From the NCBI GenBank assembly GCA_018268595.1, contig JAFDWH010000001.1, positions 1 to 64,000 on the forward strand: a DNA stretch of 64,000 bases, given 5' to 3'. The position numbers were made by a program, and so were the translations under genes. The DNA comes from Actinomycetota bacterium (GTDB taxonomy: Bacteria; Actinomycetota; Thermoleophilia; Solirubrobacterales; Solirubrobacteraceae). Positions 42,981 to 51,998 of the stretch are shown here, one piece after another (position 1 is the stretch's first letter; each line of letters starts with the position of its first letter). The notes below the pieces were generated by a model, which searched no databases, had not been told where the DNA came from, and worked only from the letters and a program-made list of their open reading frames with translations.

Positions 42981-43971
42981 GGGTCTCCTTCAGCGTCGGC
43001 AGCTCGCCCGCCTGCAGGCGGACGCAGGTCGTGACCTCGCCGGGCCGCACCTCCTGCGGCGTCAGCGCGGCGGTCCGGCAGCGGTCGACGGCGTACGCGC
43101 AGCGGGGGTGGAACGGACAGCCCTCGGGCGCCCGCACCGCGCTGGCCGGCTGGCCCGGGACGGTCTGCATGCGCGGCAGGCGCGCGTCGACGCGCGGGCG
43201 CGCGTCGAGCAGCGCCCGTGCGTACGGATGGCTGGGGGCCTCCAGCAGCCGCGCGGTCGGCTGCTCGACCATCACCGCTCCGGCGTAGACGACGAGCACG
43301 CGGTCGCAGACCATCGCCGCGAGGTCGAGGTCGTGCGAGACGAAGATCGTCGCCATGCCGCGCGTGCGCGACAGCTCCTGGACGACGGCCATGATCTCCG
43401 CCTGGATCGTCACGTCGAGCGCGGTCGTCGGCTCGTCCGCGATCAGCAGATCGGGGTCGGTCGCCAGCGCACCGGCGATCGCGACGCGCTGGAGCATGCC
43501 GCCCGACAGCTCGTGCGGATAGGCGCGGAAGACGCGCTCCGGCTCGACGATCCCGACGTCGCCGAACAGCCGCAGCGCCTGCGCGCGGGCCTCCTCGCGC
43601 CCGAGACGATGGTTGACCCGCAGCGGCTCGGTCACGTAGGCGCCGGCGCGCCAGAGCGGGTCCACGAACGCCCGCGGGTCCTGGAAGACCATTCCGATCC
43701 GCTGCGCGCGCACCTCGCGCAGCGCCGCGCCGCCGAGGCTCAGGAGGTCGACGCCGTCGAGCAGCACCTCGCCGCCGCAACGCGCCCCGTCCGGAAGCGT
43801 GCGCAGGATCGCGCGGGCGAGCATTGACTTGCCGCTGCCCGACTCGCCCACCACGCCGAGCACCTCGCCGCGGGCGAGCGAGAAGCCGACGCCGCGCAGC
43901 ACCGGCCGCAGCTCGCCCTCGACCGGCAGCTCGGCCGTGACGTCGCGCAGCTCGAGCAGGGGCGCGCTCAT
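42964..43971 (-). CDS. Opp/Dpp-type ABC transporter ATPase (D subunit)
   Basis: A 335-residue ATPase. [18 protein letters not shown] is Walker A, LSGGMLQRVAIAGAL the signature, and LLIADEPTTALDV Walker B. The C-terminal CPFHPRCAYAVDRC is the Cys-rich tail of OppD/DppD proteins. With 42003, 43968, 44837 and 45795 it makes a complete five-gene importer. ATGA overlap with the permease gene (43968-43971). Confidence 0.9.
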   Translation of the reverse strand: MSAPLLELRDVTAELPVEGELRPVLRGVGFSLARGEVLGVVGESGSGKSMLARAILRTLPDGARCGGEVLLDGVDLLSLGGAALREVRAQRIGMVFQDPRAFVDPLWRAGAYVTEPLRVNHRLGREEARAQALRLFGDVGIVEPERVFRAYPHELSGGMLQRVAIAGALATDPDLLIADEPTTALDVTIQAEIMAVVQELSRTRGMATIFVSHDLDLAAMVCDRVLVVYAGAVMVEQPTARLLEAPSHPYARALLDARPRVDARLPRMQTVPGQPASAVRAPEGCPFHPRCAYAVDRCRTAALTPQEVRPGEVTTCVRLQAGELPTLKETRAIVV

Positions 43972-44837
43972 CGGCGCCGCCCCAGGCGCTCGCCGAGCGA
44001 GTCGCCCAGCAGGTTGAACGAGATCGCCACCAGCACAATCGCCGCCGCCGGGAAGATTACCTCGGTGTACGACAGCAGGATGTCCTCGCGCCCCTGCGCC
44101 AGCATCGTGCCCCAGTCCGCCGTCGGCGCCTGCACGCCGAGGCCGATGAACGACAGGCCCGCGAGGTCGAGCAGCGCGTAGCCGAAGTTGAGCGTCCCCT
44201 GGGCGACGATCGCCGGGCTCACGTTCGGGAGCACGTGGCGGAACGCGATGCGCGCCTCGCCGAGGCCGAGCGTGCGGCAGGCCGCGACGTAGGTGCGCTG
44301 GCGCTCGGCGAGCACGAGGCCGCGCACGACGCGCGCCACGAGCGGCGTGTAGACGACCGACAGCGCGAGCGTGGCGGTGAGGAACGACGGGCCGAACGCG
44401 GCCACCACGACGATCGCCAGCAGCAGCGAGGGGAACGACAGCAGCACGTCCCACACGCGCGACAGGACGGCGTCGACGCGCCCGCCGAGGTAGCCGGCGG
44501 CCAGCCCGAGGGGGAGGCCGACCGCGGTCGACAGCAGGACGACGATCAGCGGCCCCAGCAGCGACAGGCGAGCGCCGAACAGGAGCCGCGAGAGGATGTC
44601 GCGGCCGACCGAGTCGGTGCCCATCCAGTGCGCGCTCGAGGGCGGCGCGAGCGCGTTCCCGAGGTCGATCGCGTTCGGCGGGTACGGCGCGATCAGCGGC
44701 GCCAGCAGCGCCGCGACGACCACGACGACCGTCACCCCGAGTGCGGCGCCGGTGACGATCCCGGGCCCCTTCAGCCGCGGCATGAAGCGGCGTCGGTGCA
44801 GCGCCGGGGCGGGCAGGCTGGCGGAGGGGGTGCCCAT
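43968..44837 (-). CDS. Opp/Dpp-type ABC permease (C subunit)
   Basis: A 289-residue membrane protein. It has the N-terminal membrane helix VTVVVVVAALLAPLIAPYPP, then HWMGTDSVGRDILSRLLFGA and the cytoplasmic EAA-like loop RTLGLGEARIAFRHVLPN typical of DppC. It has about six membrane helices. The start overlaps the B-subunit stop by one base (TGATG). Confidence 0.9.
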   Translation of the reverse strand: MGTPSASLPAPALHRRRFMPRLKGPGIVTGAALGVTVVVVVAALLAPLIAPYPPNAIDLGNALAPPSSAHWMGTDSVGRDILSRLLFGARLSLLGPLIVVLLSTAVGLPLGLAAGYLGGRVDAVLSRVWDVLLSFPSLLLAIVVVAAFGPSFLTATLALSVVYTPLVARVVRGLVLAERQRTYVAACRTLGLGEARIAFRHVLPNVSPAIVAQGTLNFGYALLDLAGLSFIGLGVQAPTADWGTMLAQGREDILLSYTEVIFPAAAIVLVAISFNLLGDSLGERLGRRR

Positions 44838-45790
44838 CACGCCTCGCCCCGCACGCCGACGGCGGTCCGCGGGTCGACCGCGAAGTAGAGGACGTCGACC
44901 AGCAGCGTGATCAGCAGGAAGATCGAGGTGAACACGATCGCGACCGCCTGCACGACCGCGAAGTCCTTCCCGAGCACGCCCTGGATCAGCAGCGCGCCGA
45001 GGCCGTTGATGCCGAACACGACCTCGACGAGCACGGTCCCGGTGATCAGGTAGGCGGCCGCAAGGCCCGAGACGGTGATGATGGGGCCGAGCGCGTTGCG
45101 GATCGCGTGCCGGCCGATCACATGGCGCTCGCTCATCCCGCGCACGCGCGCGGCCTCGACGTACTCGCGGCCGAGCACGTCGACCATCGTCGCGCGCGTG
45201 ACGCGCGCCACGAGCGCGCACAGCGAGAAGCCGAGCGCGCAGGCGGGCAGCACGAGGTGGTGGAGCCGGTCGGCGACGCCCTCGCCGGCCCCGAACACCG
45301 GGAACCAGCCGAGCAACACCGAGAACACGAGGATCATCAGCAGCCCGGACAGGTACGCGGGGACGGCGGCGAGGCCGATCACGCCGCCGGAGATGAGCGT
45401 GTCCGGCAGCCGCCCCCGGCGCATCGCGGCGACCGTCCCGGCACCCACGCCGAACACGATCGCGATCACGCTCGCCAGCACGCCGAGCTGCAGAGTGACC
45501 GGCGCGCGCGAGGCGAGCAGGCTGCCGATCGACTGGCGCGCCGCGATCGACTCGCCGAAGTCGCCCTGCACGACGTTCGTCAACCACAGCCAGTACTGGG
45601 CGAGGAACGGCTTGTCGAGCGCGTAGCGGGCGCTCAGCGCCCGCAGCGTGGTGTCGGACAGGCGACGTCCTCCGGTGAGCACCTCGAGCGGCGACCCCGG
45701 CGCCACGTGCAGCATCGCGAAGACGATGAACGAGGTGACGACCAGCAGCAGCACGGTCACCGCGAGTCGCCGGAGGACGTAGCCCAGCAT
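44837..45790 (-). CDS. Opp/Dpp-type ABC permease (B subunit)
   Basis: A 317-residue membrane protein. It starts MLGYVLRRLAVTVLLLVVTS, with the family FAMLHVAPGSP and LDKPFLAQYWLWLTNVVQGD blocks and the loop EAARVRGMSERHVIGRHAIR (EAA motif), then VEVVFGINGLGALL. It is the partner of the C subunit. The gene lies four bases from the substrate-binding protein gene. Confidence 0.9.
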   Translation of the reverse strand: MLGYVLRRLAVTVLLLVVTSFIVFAMLHVAPGSPLEVLTGGRRLSDTTLRALSARYALDKPFLAQYWLWLTNVVQGDFGESIAARQSIGSLLASRAPVTLQLGVLASVIAIVFGVGAGTVAAMRRGRLPDTLISGGVIGLAAVPAYLSGLLMILVFSVLLGWFPVFGAGEGVADRLHHLVLPACALGFSLCALVARVTRATMVDVLGREYVEAARVRGMSERHVIGRHAIRNALGPIITVSGLAAAYLITGTVLVEVVFGINGLGALLIQGVLGKDFAVVQAVAIVFTSIFLLITLLVDVLYFAVDPRTAVGVRGEA

Positions 45791-45794
45791 CGCG

Positions 45795-47456
45795 TCAGGT
45801 CCCGCTCAGCTCGCCCAGCCAGGCGCTCCAGTAGTACAGCGGGGTCGCCGCCATGCCGCCGAGGCGGTCGTTGAGGACGAGGATCGTCGCCGGCGAGAAC
45901 AGTGGCCACGTCGGCAGCTCGTCGGCGACTTGCCGCTGCGCGACGACCGCGTCGCGAGCGCGCGCGTCGTCGTCGGTGACCTCGCCGATCGCCTTCGCCA
46001 CCTCGCGGTCGAGGACCGCGTTCGAGAAGCCGGTCGAGTTGGCCGGGCTGCTCGACGTGAACTGCGCGTAGGTCGTGAGCGGGTCCGCGAAGTCGGGCGC
46101 CCACAGCGCCAGCGCCAGGTCCCAGTCGCCGCCCTTGCGCCCGGTGGCGCCCTGGTTGAGCTGGTTGAAGAACTGCGTCTGCGAGAGGGCGCGGACGTCG
46201 AGTCTGACGCCGATGCTCGCCGCGGCGGCCTGCACGCCGAGCGCCGTCGGCTCGTCCTGCGGGTTGCCCGAGCTGTAGATGAGCTGCGCGGACTTGCCCG
46301 TCAGGCCCGCCTCCTCGGCAAGTCTTCTCGCGAGGTCGAGGTCGAGCGTCCCGGCCGGCAGGTCCGCGTAGGCCGCCTCGTAGATCGGTCTCGCGTAGCT
46401 CCATGCGGCGGGCGGCACGAGCGCGTCGACGATCTCGCCGTGGCCGCCCCAGGCCGCTCTCAGGACGCCTCTGCGGTCGGTCGCGTGCAGCAGCGCGCGG
46501 CGCGCCTTGACGTCGGCGAACGGGCCGCCCTGCTTGCGCATGTTGAACGCGACGCCCTCGTAGCCCAGGCCCGGTGCGGTGAGCACGTTGACGTTGCCGA
46601 ACTGCTCGACGCTGCCGGCGTCGCGGCCCGTCACGCGGAAGCTGCCATCGATCTCGCCGGTGCGCAGCGCGGCCAGCAGCGTCTGCGTGTCGCCGAGGAT
46701 GGTGAAGACGCCTCTGCGCACGGCGCGCGGAACCGATCTTTCCCAGTAGTGATCGAAGCGCTCGATGACGACCTCGCGGCCGCTCGCCCACGAGGCGAAG
46801 CGGTAGGGGCCGGTGCCGACGACGCCGACGGTCGGGTCGCCGAGCTTTCTGCCGGCGCGGTCGATCAGGCGCTTCGAGACGACGGCGCCGGCCATCGTGG
46901 CCATCATGTACTTGAGCGCGTAGTCGGGCTGTCTGAAGACGATCTCGACCTCGTAGCGCCCGTTCGCGCGGATCTCGGCGACGTTGGCGAAGTAGCCGCC
47001 GAAGTAGGAGCCGAGGGCGGGGTCGAGGTGGCGCTGGAGGCTCGCGACCACGTCGGCGGAGGTCAGCTCGCCGCCGTCGTGGAATCTGACGCCTCTGTGC
47101 AGCGTGAACACGAGCGCTCTGTCCCCGCGCTCCTCCACGCGCTCCGCGAGCGACGGCAGCAGGTCGCCTCTCGGGCTGAATCTCATCAGCGAGTCGAGCA
47201 CGTTGGTCAGGACCGCGCCCGTCTCGAAGTCGTACGCGAACGCGGGGTCCATCGAGACCGGCTCCGCGGGCAGCCCCCACGTCACCAGCGGCACCGGCTT
47301 GCCGCCGCCGGCCGCCGAGGTTGCGCTGGTGAGCGTGCTGCCGCTGTCGGAGTTGCCGCAGGCGGCGAGCAGCCCGCCTGCGGTGAGGATGCCCACGCCT
47401 GCGGTGCCGCGCGCGAGCAGCGCGCGCCGGCTCAGGCGAGCTTCGTTGATGTTCAT
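45795..47456 (-). CDS. Opp/Dpp-type ABC substrate-binding lipoprotein
   Basis: A 553-residue SBP_bac_5 protein. The N-terminus RRALLARGTAGVGILTAGGL with lipobox LLAAC is a (Tat-like) lipoprotein signal. VSMDPAFAYDFETGAVLTNV, FTLHRGVRFHDGGELTSADV and VGTGPYRFASW are family blocks. It binds a peptide or oligosaccharide outside the cell. The neighbouring GH4 glycosidase favours a sugar, but a peptide fits the iminopeptidases in the cluster. The ATG at 47456 follows GGAGG by seven bases. Confidence 0.9.
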   Translation of the reverse strand: MNINEARLSRRALLARGTAGVGILTAGGLLAACGNSDSGSTLTSATSAAGGGKPVPLVTWGLPAEPVSMDPAFAYDFETGAVLTNVLDSLMRFSPRGDLLPSLAERVEERGDRALVFTLHRGVRFHDGGELTSADVVASLQRHLDPALGSYFGGYFANVAEIRANGRYEVEIVFRQPDYALKYMMATMAGAVVSKRLIDRAGRKLGDPTVGVVGTGPYRFASWASGREVVIERFDHYWERSVPRAVRRGVFTILGDTQTLLAALRTGEIDGSFRVTGRDAGSVEQFGNVNVLTAPGLGYEGVAFNMRKQGGPFADVKARRALLHATDRRGVLRAAWGGHGEIVDALVPPAAWSYARPIYEAAYADLPAGTLDLDLARRLAEEAGLTGKSAQLIYSSGNPQDEPTALGVQAAAASIGVRLDVRALSQTQFFNQLNQGATGRKGGDWDLALALWAPDFADPLTTYAQFTSSSPANSTGFSNAVLDREVAKAIGEVTDDDARARDAVVAQRQVADELPTWPLFSPATILVLNDRLGGMAATPLYYWSAWLGELSGT

Positions 47457-47482
47457 CTCAAGCCTCCGGGGGAGTGGCGTCG

Positions 47483-48859
47483 TCATCTGCCGAGGCTGTG
47501 CGCCGCGGGCGTGCGGAACTGCGGGAGCCATTCGGCCTCGGCGTCGAGCATCTTGTCGACCATCTCGCGGATGGCCGGGAGGCTGAGCTTGGCTCCGGTC
47601 AGGGGGTCGAGCGCGACGGCGGTGTGGAGCGCCCGCCGGTCGCCGGTGAGCGCCGCTTCGACGGCGAGGCGCTGCACGTTGACCTGGACGTGGTTGAGCG
47701 CGGCGCAGGCGTCCGGGAGCGCGCCGTAGCGGATCGGCCGCACGCCCTGCTCGTCGACGACGCAGGCGACCTCGACGAGCGCGTCGGCGGGGAGGTTGGT
47801 GATCAGCCCGCCGTCGTTCGGGACGTTCCCGTACACGATCCGCCGCTCGCCGCTGACGACGCTGTCGATGATGTAGGCGCCGTACTCCTCGCTCGGTCTG
47901 AGGCCGTCCTCCTTGGCCTCTCTGAGGATCGCTCTGTTGCGGTCGTCGGTGTCGTGGTCCTCCCAGATGTCCGGGTTGAACCAGCGGTGGTGGCCGAGGT
48001 ACTGCTCGGCCAGCTCCGGCTCCGTGCGGAACCACGCCCAGTACTCGCTCGCGTGGTGGCTCGACTCGGTGTGGAAGTACCCGGTGAGCCGCATCAGCTC
48101 GGCGCGCACCTTCTCGTTGCTGCCGTGGTACACGTCGTCCATCAGGCCGCCGGGCGCGTCGGGCGCGAGGTGACGCGCGACCATCGTGTCGTAGATCACC
48201 GGCACGAGGTCCTTGTCACCGTGTCTGAACGATGTGAACCAGGCTGTGTGATTCACGCCGGCGCAGTCGTAGGTGACCTCGTCGTAGGGGACCTCGAGCT
48301 CGTGGGCGAGCATCTCGGAGGTGTGCTGGACGGAGTGGCAGAGGCCCACGGTCCGCAGGCCGAGCCGGTTCGTCGCCCAGCAGTTGATGCTCATCGGGTT
48401 CGCATACTGGAGCAGCAGCGCGTCTGGGCACAGCTCGTGCATCTCGCGCGCCATCTCTCTCAGCACGGCGACGGTTCGCAGGCCGAGGAAGACGCCGCCC
48501 GGGCCGAGCGTGTCGCCGATTATCTGGTCGACCCCGTACTCCTGCGGGACGAAGATGTCGTGGTGGTAGGCGTCCTGCCCGCCGACCGCGAACGTGCACA
48601 CGACGAAGTCCGCGTCGCGGAGCGCGTCGCGGCGCTCCGCGACGACGTCGAACGTGGCGCCGAAGTCATAGTGAGACGCGAGCTCGCGCGCGCTGCGCGC
48701 GGTTCGCTCAGACCCCGCGAGATCGATGTCGTACAGGGCGAACTCACTTTTCTGGAGCGCCGGGAAACTCAGAAGGTCGCGGATCAGGACGAACGGAAAC
48801 GTCCAGCCGCCCGCGCCGACGATCGTGATCCTCGGCCGGCGAGAGGCATTGTCAGCCAT
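47483..48859 (-). CDS. Glycoside hydrolase family 4 enzyme
   Basis: A 458-residue NAD- and metal-dependent glycosidase. ITIVGAGGWTFPFVLIRDLL is the NAD site. TLGPGGVFLGLRTV, QYANPMSINCWA, the active-site Cys block GLCHSVQHTSEML and CAGVNHTAWFTSF (metal His) follow. The CHSV form is typical of alpha-glucosidase/alpha-galactosidase-type GH4 enzymes rather than 6-phospho-glycosidases, so it likely cleaves an imported non-phosphorylated oligosaccharide. The ATG at 48859 follows GGGAG. It heads the importer operon (26-bp gap to the binding-protein gene). Confidence 0.85.
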   Translation of the reverse strand: MADNASRRPRITIVGAGGWTFPFVLIRDLLSFPALQKSEFALYDIDLAGSERTARSARELASHYDFGATFDVVAERRDALRDADFVVCTFAVGGQDAYHHDIFVPQEYGVDQIIGDTLGPGGVFLGLRTVAVLREMAREMHELCPDALLLQYANPMSINCWATNRLGLRTVGLCHSVQHTSEMLAHELEVPYDEVTYDCAGVNHTAWFTSFRHGDKDLVPVIYDTMVARHLAPDAPGGLMDDVYHGSNEKVRAELMRLTGYFHTESSHHASEYWAWFRTEPELAEQYLGHHRWFNPDIWEDHDTDDRNRAILREAKEDGLRPSEEYGAYIIDSVVSGERRIVYGNVPNDGGLITNLPADALVEVACVVDEQGVRPIRYGALPDACAALNHVQVNVQRLAVEAALTGDRRALHTAVALDPLTGAKLSLPAIREMVDKMLDAEAEWLPQFRTPAAHSLGR

Positions 48860-48901
48860 GCATCTCCCTACGGATTGGGAACTCTCCTCGCTACGGCGAT
48901 C

Positions 48902-48946
48902 AGAATAGGTTAGACTCGGGCAAGATGTCAACAGTTGGTTTTTGAC
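48902..48946 (-). promoter_or_regulatory. GH4 promoter with GntR-type operator candidate 3
   Basis: On the minus strand ACCAACTGTTGACA contains the -35 TTGACA (48931-48926), followed 18 bp later by TATTCT (48907-48902). The motif lies between the divergent GH4 and aminotransferase genes and may control both. Confidence 0.6.
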
Positions 48947-48983
48947 CTTACGTCGAGCCACAGCAATCAGCGGGGAGAACCAG

Positions 48984-50282
48984 ATGCCGAACAGGTACGA
49001 GGCGCTGACGCCGGGGTCCGGGCGCGCGCGGCAGGCGGCGCGGAGGCGGCTGCCGACCGGGATCTCGCGTCAGACCTTGTTCTACGAGCCGTATCCGTTC
49101 TTCGCGCGCTCCGGCAGCGGCCCGTACGTCGAGGACGTCGACGGCCGCCGCTACCTCGACTTCGTCAACAACTACACGAGCCTCATCCACGGCCACGCGC
49201 ATCCCGCGACCGTCGCGGCGACCGCCGAGGCCGCGGCAGCCGGCGGCGCGCCCGGCGCGCCGACCGAGCTCGAGCTGGCGCTGGCGGACGAGCTCGTCGC
49301 CCGCTTCCCGGTGCTCGAGTGGCTGCGCTTCACGATCAGCGGCTCGGAGGCGGTGGCCCTCGCCCTGCGCGCGGCGCGCGCGTTCACCGGCCGCGCGCGC
49401 GTGCTCAAGTTCCAGGGCGGCTTCCACGGCTGCGCCGACGAGGTGCAGGTCAGCATCGGCGGCGAGCCGATGGAGCCGGGCAGCTTCGGCCCGGGGACGC
49501 CGACGAGCGCGGGGCTCGCGCGCGTCGAGACGCTCGTCGCCGTCTACAACGACCCGGCGTCCGTCGACGCCGTGTTCGCCGCCCACGGCGACGAGATCGC
49601 CGCCGTGATCGTCGAGCCGTTCCTCGGCAACGGCGCGCTGATCCGCGCGGACGACGCGTTCCTCGCCGGCTTGACGGAGCGGGCACGCGCGCACGGCGTC
49701 CTGCTCGTGCTCGACGAGATCCAGAGCGGCCGCCTCGCCTACGGCGGCGCGCACGCGGCCTACGACGTGCGGCCGGACCTCGTCACGGTCGGCAAGACGA
49801 TCGGGGGCGGGCTGCCGCTCGCCGCATTCGGCGGGCGCCGCGACGTGATGGAGGCGTTCGACGGCGTGCAGCCGCGCATCATCCAGACCGGCACCTTCAC
49901 CGCCTTCCCGCTCGCGCTGGCGGCGGGCCTCGCGACCCTCGCGGAGTGGGACCGCCCCGCGATCGAGCGACTCAACGCGCTCGGCGGCCGGCTGCGCGAG
50001 GAGCTGGCCGCCCTGTTCGCGCGGCGCGGCGTCGCCGCCCGGGTCAACGGCCAGGGCTCGATGTTCAACATCGCCTTCGGCGAGCGGCCCGTCGAGTCCT
50101 ACGCCGCGCTCGCCGGCACCGACGCCGCAGCGCTCGCCGCGCTGCACGAGGCGCTGCTCGCCGACGGCATCTACCTCACCGCGCGCGGCACCGGGTGCCT
50201 GTCGACGCCGATGGACGAACGGCACCTCGACACGCTGCTTCAGGCGATCGACCGGGCGCTCGACGCGACCGCGGCGCGATGA
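48984..50282 (+). CDS. Class III aminotransferase (glutamate-1-semialdehyde aminomutase-like)
   Basis: A 432-residue PLP enzyme. YEPYPFFARSGSGPYVEDVDG, FTISGSEAVALALRAARAFT, FQGGFHGCADEV, LLVLDEIQSGRLAYGG and the PLP lysine in VTVGKTIGGGLPLAAFGG are clear. It resembles glutamate-1-semialdehyde 2,1-aminomutase-like transaminases found in catabolic clusters; the amine substrate is unknown. The ATG at 48984 with GGGGAGA upstream was chosen over 48942. ATGA overlap with the next gene. Confidence 0.8.
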   Translation: MPNRYEALTPGSGRARQAARRRLPTGISRQTLFYEPYPFFARSGSGPYVEDVDGRRYLDFVNNYTSLIHGHAHPATVAATAEAAAAGGAPGAPTELELALADELVARFPVLEWLRFTISGSEAVALALRAARAFTGRARVLKFQGGFHGCADEVQVSIGGEPMEPGSFGPGTPTSAGLARVETLVAVYNDPASVDAVFAAHGDEIAAVIVEPFLGNGALIRADDAFLAGLTERARAHGVLLVLDEIQSGRLAYGGAHAAYDVRPDLVTVGKTIGGGLPLAAFGGRRDVMEAFDGVQPRIIQTGTFTAFPLALAAGLATLAEWDRPAIERLNALGGRLREELAALFARRGVAARVNGQGSMFNIAFGERPVESYAALAGTDAAALAALHEALLADGIYLTARGTGCLSTPMDERHLDTLLQAIDRALDATAAR

Positions 50283-51190
50283 CGGCAGGCGGACACGCCC
50301 CGGGCGACACCGCCGCCGCCCGCGTGGCGGTGCTCGGCATCGGACGGATGGGCGGCGCGGTCGTCGAGCGGCTGCTGGAGACCGGGGCCGAGGTGACGGT
50401 CTGGAACCGCTCGGCCGAGAAGACGCGGCCGCTCGCCGCCGCCGGCGCGCGCGTGGCGGCCGACCCGGCGGCGGCCGCGGCACAGGCCGACGCCGCGCTC
50501 CTGCTGCTGTCCGACGGCCCGGCCGTCGAGCACGTGCTGCTGGAGCAGGGCGTCGCGGAGGCGGTGTCGCCCGGCGGGCTGGTCGTCGACATGAGCTCGA
50601 TCCCGCCGGCGAGCGCCCAGCGGCATGCGGCGCGCCTCGCCGCGCTCGGCTCAGCGCATCTCGACGCGCCCGTCTCCGGCGGCGTGCGCGGCGCCCGTGC
50701 GGGGACGATGACGATCCTCGCCGGCGGCGACGAGCCCGCCTTCGCGCGCGCCGCGCCGCTGCTGGAGCGGCTCGGCATCCCCCACCACGTCGGTGCCGCC
50801 GGCGCCGGCCAGTTCGCGAAGTGCGTCAACCAGATCATCGTCGGCATCACGATCGCCGCCGTCGCCGAGGGCCTGCTGCTCGCCGACGCGGGCGGGGTCG
50901 ACGCCGCGTCGGTCCGCACGGCGCTGCTCGGCGGCTTCGCCGACAGCCGCATCCTGCAGGAGCACGGCCGCCGCATGGTCGAGCGCGACTTCGTGGCCGG
51001 CGGCATGGTCGCCACGCAGTTGAAGGACCTGCGGACGGCGCTCGACGTCGCGCGCGCGCACGGCCTCACGCTCCCGATCACGGAGCGCGTGACCGGCCTG
51101 TTCGGCGACGCGGCGGATCACATCGGCACCGAGGTCGACCACGCCGGCGTGCTGCTGGAGCTGGAGCGGCTGAACGCGGCGCGCGCCTAG
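50279..51190 (+). CDS. 3-hydroxyisobutyrate dehydrogenase-family oxidoreductase
   Basis: A 303-residue beta-hydroxyacid dehydrogenase. RVAVLGIGRMGGAVVERLLE is the NAD site, VVDMSSIPPASAQRHA and LDAPVSGGVRGARAGTMTIL are substrate blocks, and the catalytic Lys is in GAGQFAKCVNQI. Family members oxidise hydroxyisobutyrate, tartronate semialdehyde or similar compounds. It is coupled to the aminotransferase by ATGA. An operon of aminotransferase and hydroxyacid dehydrogenase suggests breakdown of an amino acid or amino sugar acid. Confidence 0.85.
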   Translation: MTAGGHAPGDTAAARVAVLGIGRMGGAVVERLLETGAEVTVWNRSAEKTRPLAAAGARVAADPAAAAAQADAALLLLSDGPAVEHVLLEQGVAEAVSPGGLVVDMSSIPPASAQRHAARLAALGSAHLDAPVSGGVRGARAGTMTILAGGDEPAFARAAPLLERLGIPHHVGAAGAGQFAKCVNQIIVGITIAAVAEGLLLADAGGVDAASVRTALLGGFADSRILQEHGRRMVERDFVAGGMVATQLKDLRTALDVARAHGLTLPITERVTGLFGDAADHIGTEVDHAGVLLELERLNAARA

Positions 51191-51224
51191 CCGGCTTCGC
51201 GGATCCGCCGCCGGCCGTCCGCGC

Positions 51225-51944
51225 TCACGCCTCGTCGCGCTGCGCGGCCGCCCGCTGCAGCAGCGGGCCGACGTTCGTGAGGTGTCTGCGGAGCGCCTTC
51301 TCGAGCGCCGCCGCGTCGCGTCTGCGCAGCGCCCGCAGGATCGGCGCGTGCTCTTTCACGATGTCGCCGTTCTCCCCGACGAACACGGGGTCGGTGACGG
51401 CGAGCGCCATCTGGAGCTGTCCGGCGATCGAGCGCCAGATGCGCCGCGCGAGGCCCGAGCGGCCGACCCCGATCAGGCGGTCGTGGAAGGCGTAGTCCGC
51501 CTCGGTGAGCGCGGCGGCGTCGCCGTCCTCGGCGGCGACGCGCATCTGCTCGACGTACTGCTCCAGCTCCTCGAGCAGCTCGTCGGTCACGGCTGCCACG
51601 AGCGCGTCGCACTGCAGCGTCTCGAGGTACTCGCGGAGCGCCATCGCGTCGCGGATCTCGGCCGGGTCGAGCGTCACGACGGACGAGCCGAGGTGCGGGC
51701 TGGAGGTGACGATGCCCTCCTGCTCCAGCTTGTGGAGCGCCTCGCGCACCGGTCCGCGCGAGAGGCCGAGCTCGTTGGCGATGTCCGGGCCGTAGAGGCG
51801 CTCGCCCGGCGCGAAGCGCCCGCGCAGGATGGCGGTGCGGATCGCGAGGAACGCCTCCTCGTACAGGGGGCGCCGTCTGACGAGCTCCAGTCTCTCGATG
51901 CGGACTCTCGGCTGCCTTCCGCCGTTCCCTGTCTGCTGGACCAT
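51225..51944 (-). CDS. GntR-family (FCD) transcriptional regulator 1
   Basis: A 239-residue regulator. The winged helix (about 25-95: YEEAFLAIRTAILRGRFAPG ... LGLSRGPVREALHKLEQEG) is followed by an FCD ligand domain with metal-binding Asp/His-type residues (EADYAFHDRLIGVG, VKEHAPILRAL). It binds sugar acids or other carboxylates, as FadR-group members do. The paralogue at 53853 has about the same sequence in the HTH, so both may bind the motif shared by the cluster promoters. Confidence 0.9.
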   Translation of the reverse strand: MVQQTGNGGRQPRVRIERLELVRRRPLYEEAFLAIRTAILRGRFAPGERLYGPDIANELGLSRGPVREALHKLEQEGIVTSSPHLGSSVVTLDPAEIRDAMALREYLETLQCDALVAAVTDELLEELEQYVEQMRVAAEDGDAAALTEADYAFHDRLIGVGRSGLARRIWRSIAGQLQMALAVTDPVFVGENGDIVKEHAPILRALRRRDAAALEKALRRHLTNVGPLLQRAAAQRDEA

Positions 51945-51968
51945 GCGCCCTTCCCCTCTAGCCGTGAG

Positions 51969-51986
51969 AAAAGTGAACTTTCGAAA
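51969..51986 (-). promoter_or_regulatory. GntR-type operator candidate 4
   Basis: Minus strand TTTCGAAAGTTCACTTTT lies 25 bp before the GntR 1 start. It shares GAAAGTT(G/C)AC with candidate 5 and suggests autoregulation. It is weaker than candidates 2, 3, 6 and 7. Confidence 0.35.
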
Positions 51987-51998
51987 CGAAGCTCCAGT